Positions 1 to 5,400 of a DNA stretch of 10,873 bases are shown here, piece after piece. The notes beneath the pieces were generated by a model that did no database searches, was not told the DNA's origin, and was given only the letters and a program-made list of their open reading frames with translations. The stretch covers positions 1 through 10,873 of the forward strand of contig PWKX01000216.1 in assembly GCA_003559585.1 (NCBI GenBank), read 5' to 3'. A program made the position numbers and the translations under genes. The stretch comes from Mollicutes bacterium (lineage in GTDB: Bacteria > Bacillota_I > Bacilli_A > Izemoplasmatales > Izemoplasmataceae). How positions within the stretch are numbered: position 1 is the stretch's first letter; every line of letters starts with the position of its first letter.

Positions 1-113
1 TTGAAACCTTCTTGATTAATGTGTGAATAATGTGCGAATACGTCAGTTCCTTCATCAGTAGTGATGAAACCGAAACCTTTTTCTGCGTTAAACCATTTAA
101 CTGTACCAGTCAT
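1..113 (-). CDS. csp: Cold-shock protein (CspA/CspB family), C-terminus cut by window edge
   Basis: Reading leftward from an ATG at 113, the first 37 codons give a protein starting MTGTVKWFNAEKGFGFI. The RNP1 motif KGFGFI is at residues 12-17 and an RNP2-like motif VFAHYS at 25-30, the two aromatic nucleic-acid-binding strands of the cold-shock OB fold. Family members are about 65-70 residues, so roughly half is outside the window. Csp proteins bind single-stranded RNA and act as RNA chaperones in the cytoplasm, often induced by cold. The start is set by a strong GGAGG at 123-127, nine bases upstream. The gene has its own promoter and a leader of about 100 bases with potential alternative folds, described separately. 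Identification is firm; whether this copy is cold-induced or constitutive cannot be told from the coding part. Confidence 0.95.
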   Translation of the reverse strand, partial: MTGTVKWFNAEKGFGFITTDEGTDVFAHYSHINQEGF

Positions 114-125
114 AGTGTGTTTCCT

Positions 126-192
126 CCATTCTTCTTTTAATTTCTTAAACGCCTAAATGCTGCGAAGAATAGTGAAAACATAATCTATTCCC
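126..192 (-). promoter_or_regulatory. Candidate structured 5' leader of the cold-shock gene
   Basis: In the transcript, CUAUUCUUC (172 to 164) can pair with GAAGAAUGG (134 to 126) in a 9-bp helix with one G-U pair. This covers the first two bases of the Shine-Dalgarno GGAGG (127 to 123). The same CUAUUC (172 to 167) can instead pair with GAAUAG (190 to 185), extendable by two G-U pairs. The two helices are mutually exclusive. Long, refolding leaders are known for E. coli cspA; a switch here is inference from base pairing alone. Confidence 0.4.
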
Positions 193-221
193 GTGCTTAG
201 TTACTGTTTAAGTTCTTACTT

Positions 222-249
222 ATAATACTACATATTCTATAAATTGCAA
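222..249 (-). promoter_or_regulatory. Probable promoter of the cold-shock gene
   Basis: On the minus strand, a -35 TTGCAA (249 to 244; 4 of 6 matches to TTGACA) is followed after 16 bases by a -10 TATTAT (227 to 222; 5 of 6). Transcription would start near 215, giving a leader of about 100 bases before the ATG at 113. The promoter begins only 25 bases beyond the glnS stop codon, and no clear terminator separates the genes, so some glnS read-through is possible. Confidence 0.6.
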
Positions 250-273
250 GAGATATCGCTTAAAAACTACAAT

Positions 274-1914
274 TTATTTGTTTTTAGGCTTAAACGATGA
301 TTTTAACGATACCGTGCGGTTAAATACCAAGCGTTGATCATCGGTGTCTTTATCTAAGGTGAAATATCCAAGTCTGGTAAATTGGAAGGTTTCTTCAACC
401 TCTGGGTTGATGCCGCCTTCAATGAATCCGTATTTGACTTGTTTTGAGTCTGCATTAATTTTTTCTTCCACGGGGCGTCCATCATCAACGTTTTCAACTA
501 AATCTTCATACAAGCGAATCTCAGCCGGTTTAGCTGTTTTCGCATCTACAAAGTGAATGTTGCCGTTTGGCTTGCGTTCGTTAAAACCTGAGCCACTTTT
601 TGTTTCTTTATCATATGTCGCATAAATGGTTGTCACCAAACCGTTTTCATCATATTCGACATCATTAGCTTTAATAAAGTATGCATGCATTAAGCGAACT
701 TCAATACCTAAAGATAGCCGTTTCCATTTTTTGTTAGGTTTGTTTTCTAAAAAATCATCGCGTTCAATATAGACGGTGTTTGAAAACGTCAATTCACGTG
801 AACCTAATGCCTCATTTTCTCTATTAAGCGGCGCTTCAAGTACTTCATGTTTATCCGCAGGATAATTGGTAATAATCACTTTAATTGGATCAATCACCGC
901 ATGAATACGTTTGGCGTTCATTTTTAAACGTTCTCTAATAAATTCATCTAACATCGATATTTCAGTAAAGCCCTCACTTTTTGGTAACCCTAAGGCTTTC
1001 ACAAAATCATGAATCGCCAGCGGTGGTACTCCGCGTCTTCTTAAACCACTTAACGTGATCAAGCGTGGATCATCCCAACCTTCAACCACATGATCGTCAA
1101 CCAATTGTCTTATTAACCGTTTGCCAATCACTTGATTGGCTATTTTTAATTTGCCAAATTCAATTTGTCTTGGCACCTTTGGCATCTCAGTATGTTTAAC
1201 AAACCAATCATACAGTGGGCGGTGGTCTTCAAACTCTAATGAGCAAAGCGAATGTGTGATGCCTTCAATCGCGTCTTCTAATGGATGGGCAAAATCATAC
1301 ATCGGATAAATACACCAGTCATCTTGAGTATTATGATGATGCGCTCTTTGAATGCGGTAGATGATTGGATCGCGCATATTAATATTTGGACTTTTCATAT
1401 CTATTTTAGCTCTTAATACTTTTTCACCATCGGCAAAGGCCCCGTTTTTCATCGCTTCAAACAAGCGAAGATTCTCCTCGATGCTACGGTTACGATAAGG
1501 ACTGTCAATGCCATGTGTCTTTAAATCTCCACGATGTGCTTTAATCTCTTCTGCGGATAAATCGCAGACATAAGCCATGCCTTTTTTTACCAAAACTAAG
1601 GCGCGTTGATACATCTGATCAAAGTAATCACTCGCATAATACAAATCGTCCCAATGACAGCCTAACCAAGCGATATCTTTTTTAATCCCCTCAACAAAAA
1701 TGGTGTCTTCTTTCACCGGATTGGTATCATCAAACCGTAAATGAAAACGACCACCATAGTCTTTTGATAGAATATAGTTCATCACAATCGCTCTAGCATG
1801 CCCTAAATGCATCAACCCATTCGGTTCAGGCGGAAAACGCGTCACAATCTTGTCGTGTTTTTTTGAAGCCAAGTCTTGTTCTATGATGGTTCTAATGAAG
1901 TTTTTATTTTCCAT
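274..1914 (-). CDS. glnS: Glutaminyl-tRNA synthetase (class Ic)
   Basis: This enzyme charges tRNA-Gln with glutamine in the cytoplasm using ATP. From an ATG at 1914 it has 546 residues, close to E. coli GlnRS. The class I signature is PPEPNGLMHLGHA, with HLGH at 36-39; the PPEPNG form is typical of GlnRS, while GluRS has a PSPTG form. A stretch EGWDDPR near 278-284 followed by SGLRRRG is also GlnRS-like, and the C-terminal half is long enough for the two beta-barrel anticodon-binding domains. The KMSKS loop reads VIGKR at 262-266, so the usual serine is glycine while the second lysine is kept. A GTG nine bases upstream (1923) is in frame, but the GAGAG purine run touches it and sits ten bases from the ATG, so I prefer the ATG. 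It has its own promoter downstream of tsaD. Most Bacilli make Gln-tRNA by GatCAB instead, so the gene is informative for taxonomy. Confidence 0.93.
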   Translation of the reverse strand: MENKNFIRTIIEQDLASKKHDKIVTRFPPEPNGLMHLGHARAIVMNYILSKDYGGRFHLRFDDTNPVKEDTIFVEGIKKDIAWLGCHWDDLYYASDYFDQMYQRALVLVKKGMAYVCDLSAEEIKAHRGDLKTHGIDSPYRNRSIEENLRLFEAMKNGAFADGEKVLRAKIDMKSPNINMRDPIIYRIQRAHHHNTQDDWCIYPMYDFAHPLEDAIEGITHSLCSLEFEDHRPLYDWFVKHTEMPKVPRQIEFGKLKIANQVIGKRLIRQLVDDHVVEGWDDPRLITLSGLRRRGVPPLAIHDFVKALGLPKSEGFTEISMLDEFIRERLKMNAKRIHAVIDPIKVIITNYPADKHEVLEAPLNRENEALGSRELTFSNTVYIERDDFLENKPNKKWKRLSLGIEVRLMHAYFIKANDVEYDENGLVTTIYATYDKETKSGSGFNERKPNGNIHFVDAKTAKPAEIRLYEDLVENVDDGRPVEEKINADSKQVKYGFIEGGINPEVEETFQFTRLGYFTLDKDTDDQRLVFNRTVSLKSSFKPKNK

Positions 1915-1932
1915 GTTTATCACACTCTCTTT

Positions 1933-1950
1933 GCTTTATTATACTAAAGC
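1933..1950. repeat. Inverted repeat around the glnS -10 element
   Basis: A perfect 6-bp inverted repeat, GCTTTA and TAAAGC separated by six bases, spans the glnS TATAAT. It lacks a following T-run and so is not a convincing terminator for tsaD. It could be an operator or chance in AT-rich DNA. Confidence 0.35.
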
Positions 1951-1965
1951 CACATTGTTTTTGAA
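1938..1965 (-). promoter_or_regulatory. Probable glnS promoter
   Basis: A perfect -10 TATAAT (1943 to 1938) is preceded, 16 bases away, by TTCAAA (1965 to 1960; 4 of 6 matches to TTGACA). The start would be near 1931, leaving a leader of under 20 bases. The -35 lies immediately beyond the tsaD stop codon at 1968-1970. Confidence 0.6.
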
Positions 1966-1967
1966 AC

Positions 1968-2966
1968 CTAAATAGATGATAAATCCATTCTTGATGCACC
2001 GTTTAAAGATAAATCATCGTGTTTCTTAGATTGTTGATACTGATAATAGCCCGCAATGCCAATCATCGCCGCATTATCGGTGCAATATGTAAAGGCAGGG
2101 ACCGTGACTTTAATGTCTTTAAACGTTTCAAACACAGCACGTCGCAAAGACTGATTAGCCGCCACACCACCAGCAACGATAAACATGTTTGCACCGGTAT
2201 CGGTAACGGCTTTTTTGCTTTGCTCGATGAGATGTTTAACCGCAGCTTGTTGGAAACTTGCTGCCATGTTATGCGTTTGAATCGGTTCTTTTTTCATTTT
2301 ATGGGTATTGACGGTATTAATTACGTGCGATTTTAGACCACTATAAGAAAAATCATACGTCCCTGTTGGGTTAATCGAAGGCATTGGATAAGTTGGGTTA
2401 CCCGTTTGAGCCATTTGATCGATAACAGGCCCACCAGGATAACCTAGATGTAAGATTCTTGCAATCTTATCATAAGCTTCCCCAACCGCATCATCTTGTG
2501 TTTCACCAAGTTTTTCAAATTGATAGTGATCTTTCATCAAAATCAGTTCTGTATGCCCACCGGAGACAACAAGCGCCACTAAGGGAAACACCATCTCATC
2601 ATTGACTTGATTGGCATAAATATGACCTGCAATGTGATGAACACCTATTAGTGGTATGTGATGGGCAAACGCGAACGCTTTAGCTGCATTAATGCCAACC
2701 AATAAGCTACCGATTAAACCAGGGCCTTTAGTCACCGCAATTAAATCGATGTCATCTACATGTAATTGTGCTTCTTTAATCGCTTGTTCAAACACGACAG
2801 TAATGCCTTTGACATGTTCTCTTGATGCGATTTCAGGCACCACACCACCAAACGCTTGATGTAAAGATATTTGTGATAACACCACATTACTTAACACGTG
2901 TTTGCCATCTTTAGATATGGCCACACTGGTTTCATCACATGAACTCTCAACACTCAGTACAATCAT
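1968..2966 (-). CDS. tsaD: tRNA N6-adenosine threonylcarbamoyltransferase TsaD (Gcp/Kae1/YgjD)
   Basis: TsaD transfers the threonylcarbamoyl group from threonylcarbamoyl-AMP to A37 of ANN-decoding tRNAs, forming t6A, as the catalytic subunit of the TsaBDE complex. The 332 residues match family length. The ASKHA-fold start MIVLSVESSCDET is present, the metal-binding HxxxH is H111-IAG-H115, SGGHTEL is at 135-141, GGVAAN at 266-271 and the third metal ligand lies in CTDNAA (D297). It is the last gene of tsaE-tsaB-rimI-tsaD and overlaps the rimI end by 20 bases. It has the best ribosome binding site of the group, AAAGGAGGT (2980 to 2972), five bases before the ATG. The final residues, a lysine/histidine-rich then serine-rich tail, are ordinary for the family. 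The first step of t6A synthesis (TsaC/YwlC) is not in this window. Confidence 0.97.
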   Translation of the reverse strand: MIVLSVESSCDETSVAISKDGKHVLSNVVLSQISLHQAFGGVVPEIASREHVKGITVVFEQAIKEAQLHVDDIDLIAVTKGPGLIGSLLVGINAAKAFAFAHHIPLIGVHHIAGHIYANQVNDEMVFPLVALVVSGGHTELILMKDHYQFEKLGETQDDAVGEAYDKIARILHLGYPGGPVIDQMAQTGNPTYPMPSINPTGTYDFSYSGLKSHVINTVNTHKMKKEPIQTHNMAASFQQAAVKHLIEQSKKAVTDTGANMFIVAGGVAANQSLRRAVFETFKDIKVTVPAFTYCTDNAAMIGIAGYYQYQQSKKHDDLSLNGASRMDLSSI

Positions 2967-3408
2967 CGTGGACCTCCTTTACCATCAAATATGCATCTTC
3001 ATGGTCTTGATAATATTGTTTACGCGTATGAACAACCTCAAACCCGTGACGCTGATAAAACCTAAGCGCTCTATTGTTTGATGGTCTAACTTCTAAGCTA
3101 ATCTTTTTGATATGTTTCTTTTTACAATGGGATATAACATGTTCTATTAACGCTTTACCTATGCCTTTTCCCATCATTTCAGGTTTTAAGACGATGTTGA
3201 TGATTTCCGCGTTTGGTTCTGTCAACCAAACCCCCACATAACCCGCTCGTTTATCTTCATAAAGGGCCATGACATAATAAGCCATCTTGTTATATAGGAT
3301 TTCATCATATAGCATTTTTTTCTCTAAGGATTGACCAAATACTTGTTTTTCTAGTTGATACACAAAGTCAACATCTTTAATATTCATTTTACGGCAAGTC
3401 ACACTCAT
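2947..3408 (-). CDS. rimI: GNAT N-acetyltransferase, RimI type
   Basis: RimI acetylates the N-terminal alanine of ribosomal protein S18 with acetyl-CoA. The 153-residue protein shows the GNAT fold: an N-terminal region, a central strand ending in NIVLKPEMMGKGIGKAL with the acetyl-CoA pyrophosphate loop near 79-87, and EVRPSNNRALRFYQRHGF at 106-123, the RimI-characteristic segment with the conserved N, Y and GF. A YY at 132-133 and EDAYLM near 137-142 close the domain as in RimI. It overlaps tsaB by four bases (ATGA) and lacks a clear Shine-Dalgarno, which suggests translation by reinitiation. Position between tsaB and tsaD is the common Firmicutes order (ydiB-ydiC-ydiD-ydiE in B. subtilis) and supports the name. 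The true substrate in this organism is inferred, since GNAT specificity is hard to read from sequence. Confidence 0.88.
   Translation of the reverse strand: MSVTCRKMNIKDVDFVYQLEKQVFGQSLEKKMLYDEILYNKMAYYVMALYEDKRAGYVGVWLTEPNAEIINIVLKPEMMGKGIGKALIEHVISHCKKKHIKKISLEVRPSNNRALRFYQRHGFEVVHTRKQYYQDHEDAYLMVKEVHDDCTEC
2972..2980 (-). promoter_or_regulatory. Strong tsaD ribosome binding site inside rimI
   Basis: AAAGGAGGT on the minus strand lies five bases before the tsaD ATG, within the 3' coding part of rimI. It is the most complete Shine-Dalgarno in the tsa operon; tsaB and rimI lack one of comparable quality. Confidence 0.75.
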
Positions 3409-4007
3409 GATAAATTGCGTTCTGCTTCTGTTTGTCTTAAATATACCGGAGCAACCAAATGAACATCATCGACTTTAACAAGAACATTGCTGTGTAAAAT
3501 CACCGGCAGTGACGGTTCGCCTTGGGTAACATGATGCGCTTTAGGATAGTCGTTAAGCGCGTCCTTTAAAGCCATATGTTTTTCAGCATGTCTTAAGGTT
3601 AACTGTTGACCTTCTTTGTCATAAATACCTAAAAAAGCATTGCCTCGTCTAGCATCAATCGACGGCATCACTAAACCGTTTGATGTAAACGACGACGCTA
3701 AAAGCGCCAAAGAACTAACAGTATATAATGGTTTGTTTAAAGTCCAGGCAAACATTTTCATCACAACCACACCAATTCTTACACCAGTATAACTACCAGG
3801 ACCAATCCCTACAATGAGTTCATCGATGTGAATAACGTCTAAATTCACTTCTTTAAACAGTTTTTCTACAGTCGGCATCAACGTGGCTGAATGGTTATTT
3901 TTACCTTGTTCATAATGTGTGATTAGTGCTTTATCGCCTTCAAAAATACCAACATAAAGCCAATCAGTCGCACTATCAACGACCAAGCGTTTTAACGATG
4001 TTTTCAT
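3405..4007 (-). CDS. tsaB: tRNA t6A biosynthesis protein TsaB (YeaZ)
   Basis: TsaB is the non-catalytic ASKHA-fold partner that dimerises with TsaD and supports t6A formation. The 200-residue protein has the family hallmarks: an N-terminal strand LVVDSATDW (8-16, the counterpart of the usual IDTS), GIGPGSYTGVRIG at 67-79, DARRGNAF at 118-125 and a C-terminal VAPVYLRQTEAE near 185-196. Length is slightly short of the usual 220-230 residues of many homologues, with a compact middle. Its start overlaps tsaE by 32 bases. No strong Shine-Dalgarno precedes the ATG at 4007; the nearest purine run, AAGGGA, is about 11 bases away, so coupling to tsaE translation is likely. It ends in an ATGA overlap with rimI. 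A confident family call from motifs plus operon context. Confidence 0.94.
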   Translation of the reverse strand: MKTSLKRLVVDSATDWLYVGIFEGDKALITHYEQGKNNHSATLMPTVEKLFKEVNLDVIHIDELIVGIGPGSYTGVRIGVVVMKMFAWTLNKPLYTVSSLALLASSFTSNGLVMPSIDARRGNAFLGIYDKEGQQLTLRHAEKHMALKDALNDYPKAHHVTQGEPSLPVILHSNVLVKVDDVHLVAPVYLRQTEAERNLS

Positions 4008-4425
4008 ATGGACCCGTCCCTTCTATCGTGACTTGTCTTTCCTGATTAGAAACCCAAACAATATTCATCTTTAGCACATCTTTAGGCAGTGACTCTTGAA
4101 TATATTGATGCCACTCAATCACACTCACGCCTTCAATCCCAATCACATCTTCTAAATCTTGATCATAACCCTGTCCTTGAAGACGGTAGGCATCAATATG
4201 GTAAAGCCTAAGATCGTGATCATAAATTTTCATGATGGTAAAGGTTGGTGAGTTGATATGGTCTTTAATGCCCATTGCTTGACCCAAAAACTGAGTAAAC
4301 GTGGTTTTACCTGCCCCTAAATCACCTTCTAGGCAAAGGACAAACCCTTCAAATAAACAAGGTTCTAGTTGAAAGGCTAAGCGTTTCATGGCATTTATAT
4401 CTTTAATAAAGATGGTTTTTTCCAT
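3976..4425 (-). CDS. tsaE: tRNA t6A biosynthesis ATPase TsaE (YjeE)
   Basis: TsaE is the small P-loop ATPase that binds the TsaBD heterodimer and is needed for turnover in bacterial t6A synthesis. With 149 residues it matches family size. The Walker A GDLGAGKTT is at 34-42, SPTFTIM at 59-65 (switch-like loop), LYHIDAYRL at about 74-82 and VIEW near 102-105, all in the normal order. Two tandem ATG codons exist (4428 and 4425); the GAGGTG upstream is better spaced from the second, which I use. It is the first gene of the tsa operon, transcribed from a short promoter region shared with the divergent lipid kinase gene. Its 3' end overlaps tsaB by 32 bases, so the two proteins' expression is tied. 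Confidence 0.95.
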   Translation of the reverse strand: MEKTIFIKDINAMKRLAFQLEPCLFEGFVLCLEGDLGAGKTTFTQFLGQAMGIKDHINSPTFTIMKIYDHDLRLYHIDAYRLQGQGYDQDLEDVIGIEGVSVIEWHQYIQESLPKDVLKMNIVWVSNQERQVTIEGTGPYENIVKTLGR

Positions 4426-4454
4426 CATAACACCTCATCTAAAGAATTGTTCTT

Positions 4455-4460
4455 ATTATA
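4455..4460 (-). promoter_or_regulatory. -10 element for the tsaE operon
   Basis: A perfect TATAAT (4460 to 4455) lies about 30 bases upstream of the tsaE start, putting transcription near 4448. No good -35 is seen at the right spacing; the expected position (about 4477-4483) is occupied by the -10 of the divergent promoter. Confidence 0.5.
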
Positions 4461-4478
4461 CCTTATATCATGCATTCA

Positions 4479-4487
4479 TGCTATAAT
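4479..4487 (+). promoter_or_regulatory. Extended -10 promoter of the lipid kinase gene
   Basis: TGCTATAAT is a perfect TGnTATAAT extended -10 element, which can work without a -35. Transcription would start near 4494, about 30 bases before the ATG at 4524. The expected -35 region overlaps the -10 of the tsaE promoter on the other strand. A GCAT-TC-ATGC inverted repeat (4472-4481) abuts it. Confidence 0.6.
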
Positions 4488-4523
4488 GTGACTACAACTA
4501 ATTACGTTTGAGGAATGAATGCG

Positions 4524-5381
4524 ATGTATATTATATTACATAATCCATTGTCTAAAAACAAGAAATCTAAAAAAGCAACCAAAAAAATTGTTGATGTGCT
4601 GAAAAAAAAGCATGTCTCTTTTCGATTAAAAAGCTTGCTTAAAGTTGAAGACATTGCTGGTTACTTAGAAAAAAACCCTGCTACTCACATCATCTTAGTT
4701 GGCGGGGATGGTACCGTGAATGCTTTTATTAATCGCTCTTTTAGATTATCTAGTCAAACCCCGGTTTTCTTAAGAGGCAGTGGTTCTGGTAATGATTTTT
4801 TAAGAACACTAAAAAAAGTTCATCCACATAAACAAGCCATCTACAAGATCACCTTTGATGATTTATCACATTATTTCATTAACGGCTCAGGGATGGGTAT
4901 TGACGGTGAGATTGCCCATCTGGTCAATCAATCGATTAAAAAGAAACGACGTAATTATTTAACCAACACCTTAAAATCATTTTTAAACTTCAAGCCAACC
5001 ACACTGGATGTGATCATTGATGATACACCTTATTCTTTTAAAAAAGCATATCTGATTAACATCAACAGTGGACAGTTTATTGGTGGTGGCATGAGAATCA
5101 CCCCAAATGCTAGCCCAGCAGATGACTTGCTTGATATCATCGTTGTCCATAGAATTCCTAAGCTGATGCTGTTTGTCATCTTTTTCAGTATCTATCTTGG
5201 ATTATACAAACTATTTAAACGGTATGTTTTCCATCAAAAAGGCCGCGCTGTTCGGGCTACCTTTAAGACACCACAAACCGCTCAGTGTGATGGTGAAACG
5301 TTTGAATCAATCAAAACAATCACCGTTTCTCACACCAATAAATACGCTTATTTTAAGCCGTTTTCCATTAAAAACACGTGA
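4524..5381 (+). CDS. Diacylglycerol kinase-family lipid kinase (DgkB/YegS/BmrU type)
   Basis: The protein has the DAGK catalytic domain, which phosphorylates diacylglycerol or a similar lipid with ATP at the membrane face. Of 285 residues, GGDGT is at 60-64, the GSGSGND loop at 85-91 (usual form GTxND), NGSGMGIDGE at 120-129, GGGMRITPNASPADDLLD near 187-204 and the late DGE at 256-258. A hydrophobic stretch around 215-230 (LMLFVIFFSIYLGLYKLF) may help membrane contact. In Gram-positives DgkB recycles diacylglycerol released from lipoteichoic-acid synthesis; whether this organism makes such polymers is unknown, so substrate is left open. An ATG at 4515 is in frame, but GAGGA touches it and is about nine bases from the ATG at 4524, which I prefer. 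This is the only plus-strand gene, divergent from tsaE, with its stop directly abutting that of pgi. Confidence 0.9.
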   Translation: MYIILHNPLSKNKKSKKATKKIVDVLKKKHVSFRLKSLLKVEDIAGYLEKNPATHIILVGGDGTVNAFINRSFRLSSQTPVFLRGSGSGNDFLRTLKKVHPHKQAIYKITFDDLSHYFINGSGMGIDGEIAHLVNQSIKKKRRNYLTNTLKSFLNFKPTTLDVIIDDTPYSFKKAYLININSGQFIGGGMRITPNASPADDLLDIIVVHRIPKLMLFVIFFSIYLGLYKLFKRYVFHQKGRAVRATFKTPQTAQCDGETFESIKTITVSHTNKYAYFKPFSIKNT

Positions 5382-5400
5382 TTATTCACGTGTTTTTTTT
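5370..5400. terminator. Bidirectional terminator shared by lipid kinase gene and pgi
   Basis: A perfect 11-bp stem (5370-5380 with 5387-5397) closes a 6-base loop ATTATT. On the plus strand it runs into eight T (5393-5400); on the minus strand into five T. The loop carries the last base of the kinase stop TGA (5379-5381) and the pgi stop TAA (5384 to 5382), so the stem encodes the last residues of both proteins. It should terminate both convergent transcripts. Confidence 0.88.

Noticed and set aside
248..261. Near-palindrome AAGCGATATCTCTT as the glnS terminator
   Set aside because: There is one mismatch pair, essentially no loop and no T-run; it more likely reflects chance next to the cold-shock -35.
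344..556. 70-residue plus-strand open frame inside glnS
   Set aside because: It lies antisense within a gene with clear GlnRS motifs, has no ribosome binding site or recognisable motif, and reads as low-complexity.
2019..2336. 105-residue plus-strand open frame within tsaD
   Set aside because: Antisense shadow of tsaD; no ribosome binding site or family resemblance.
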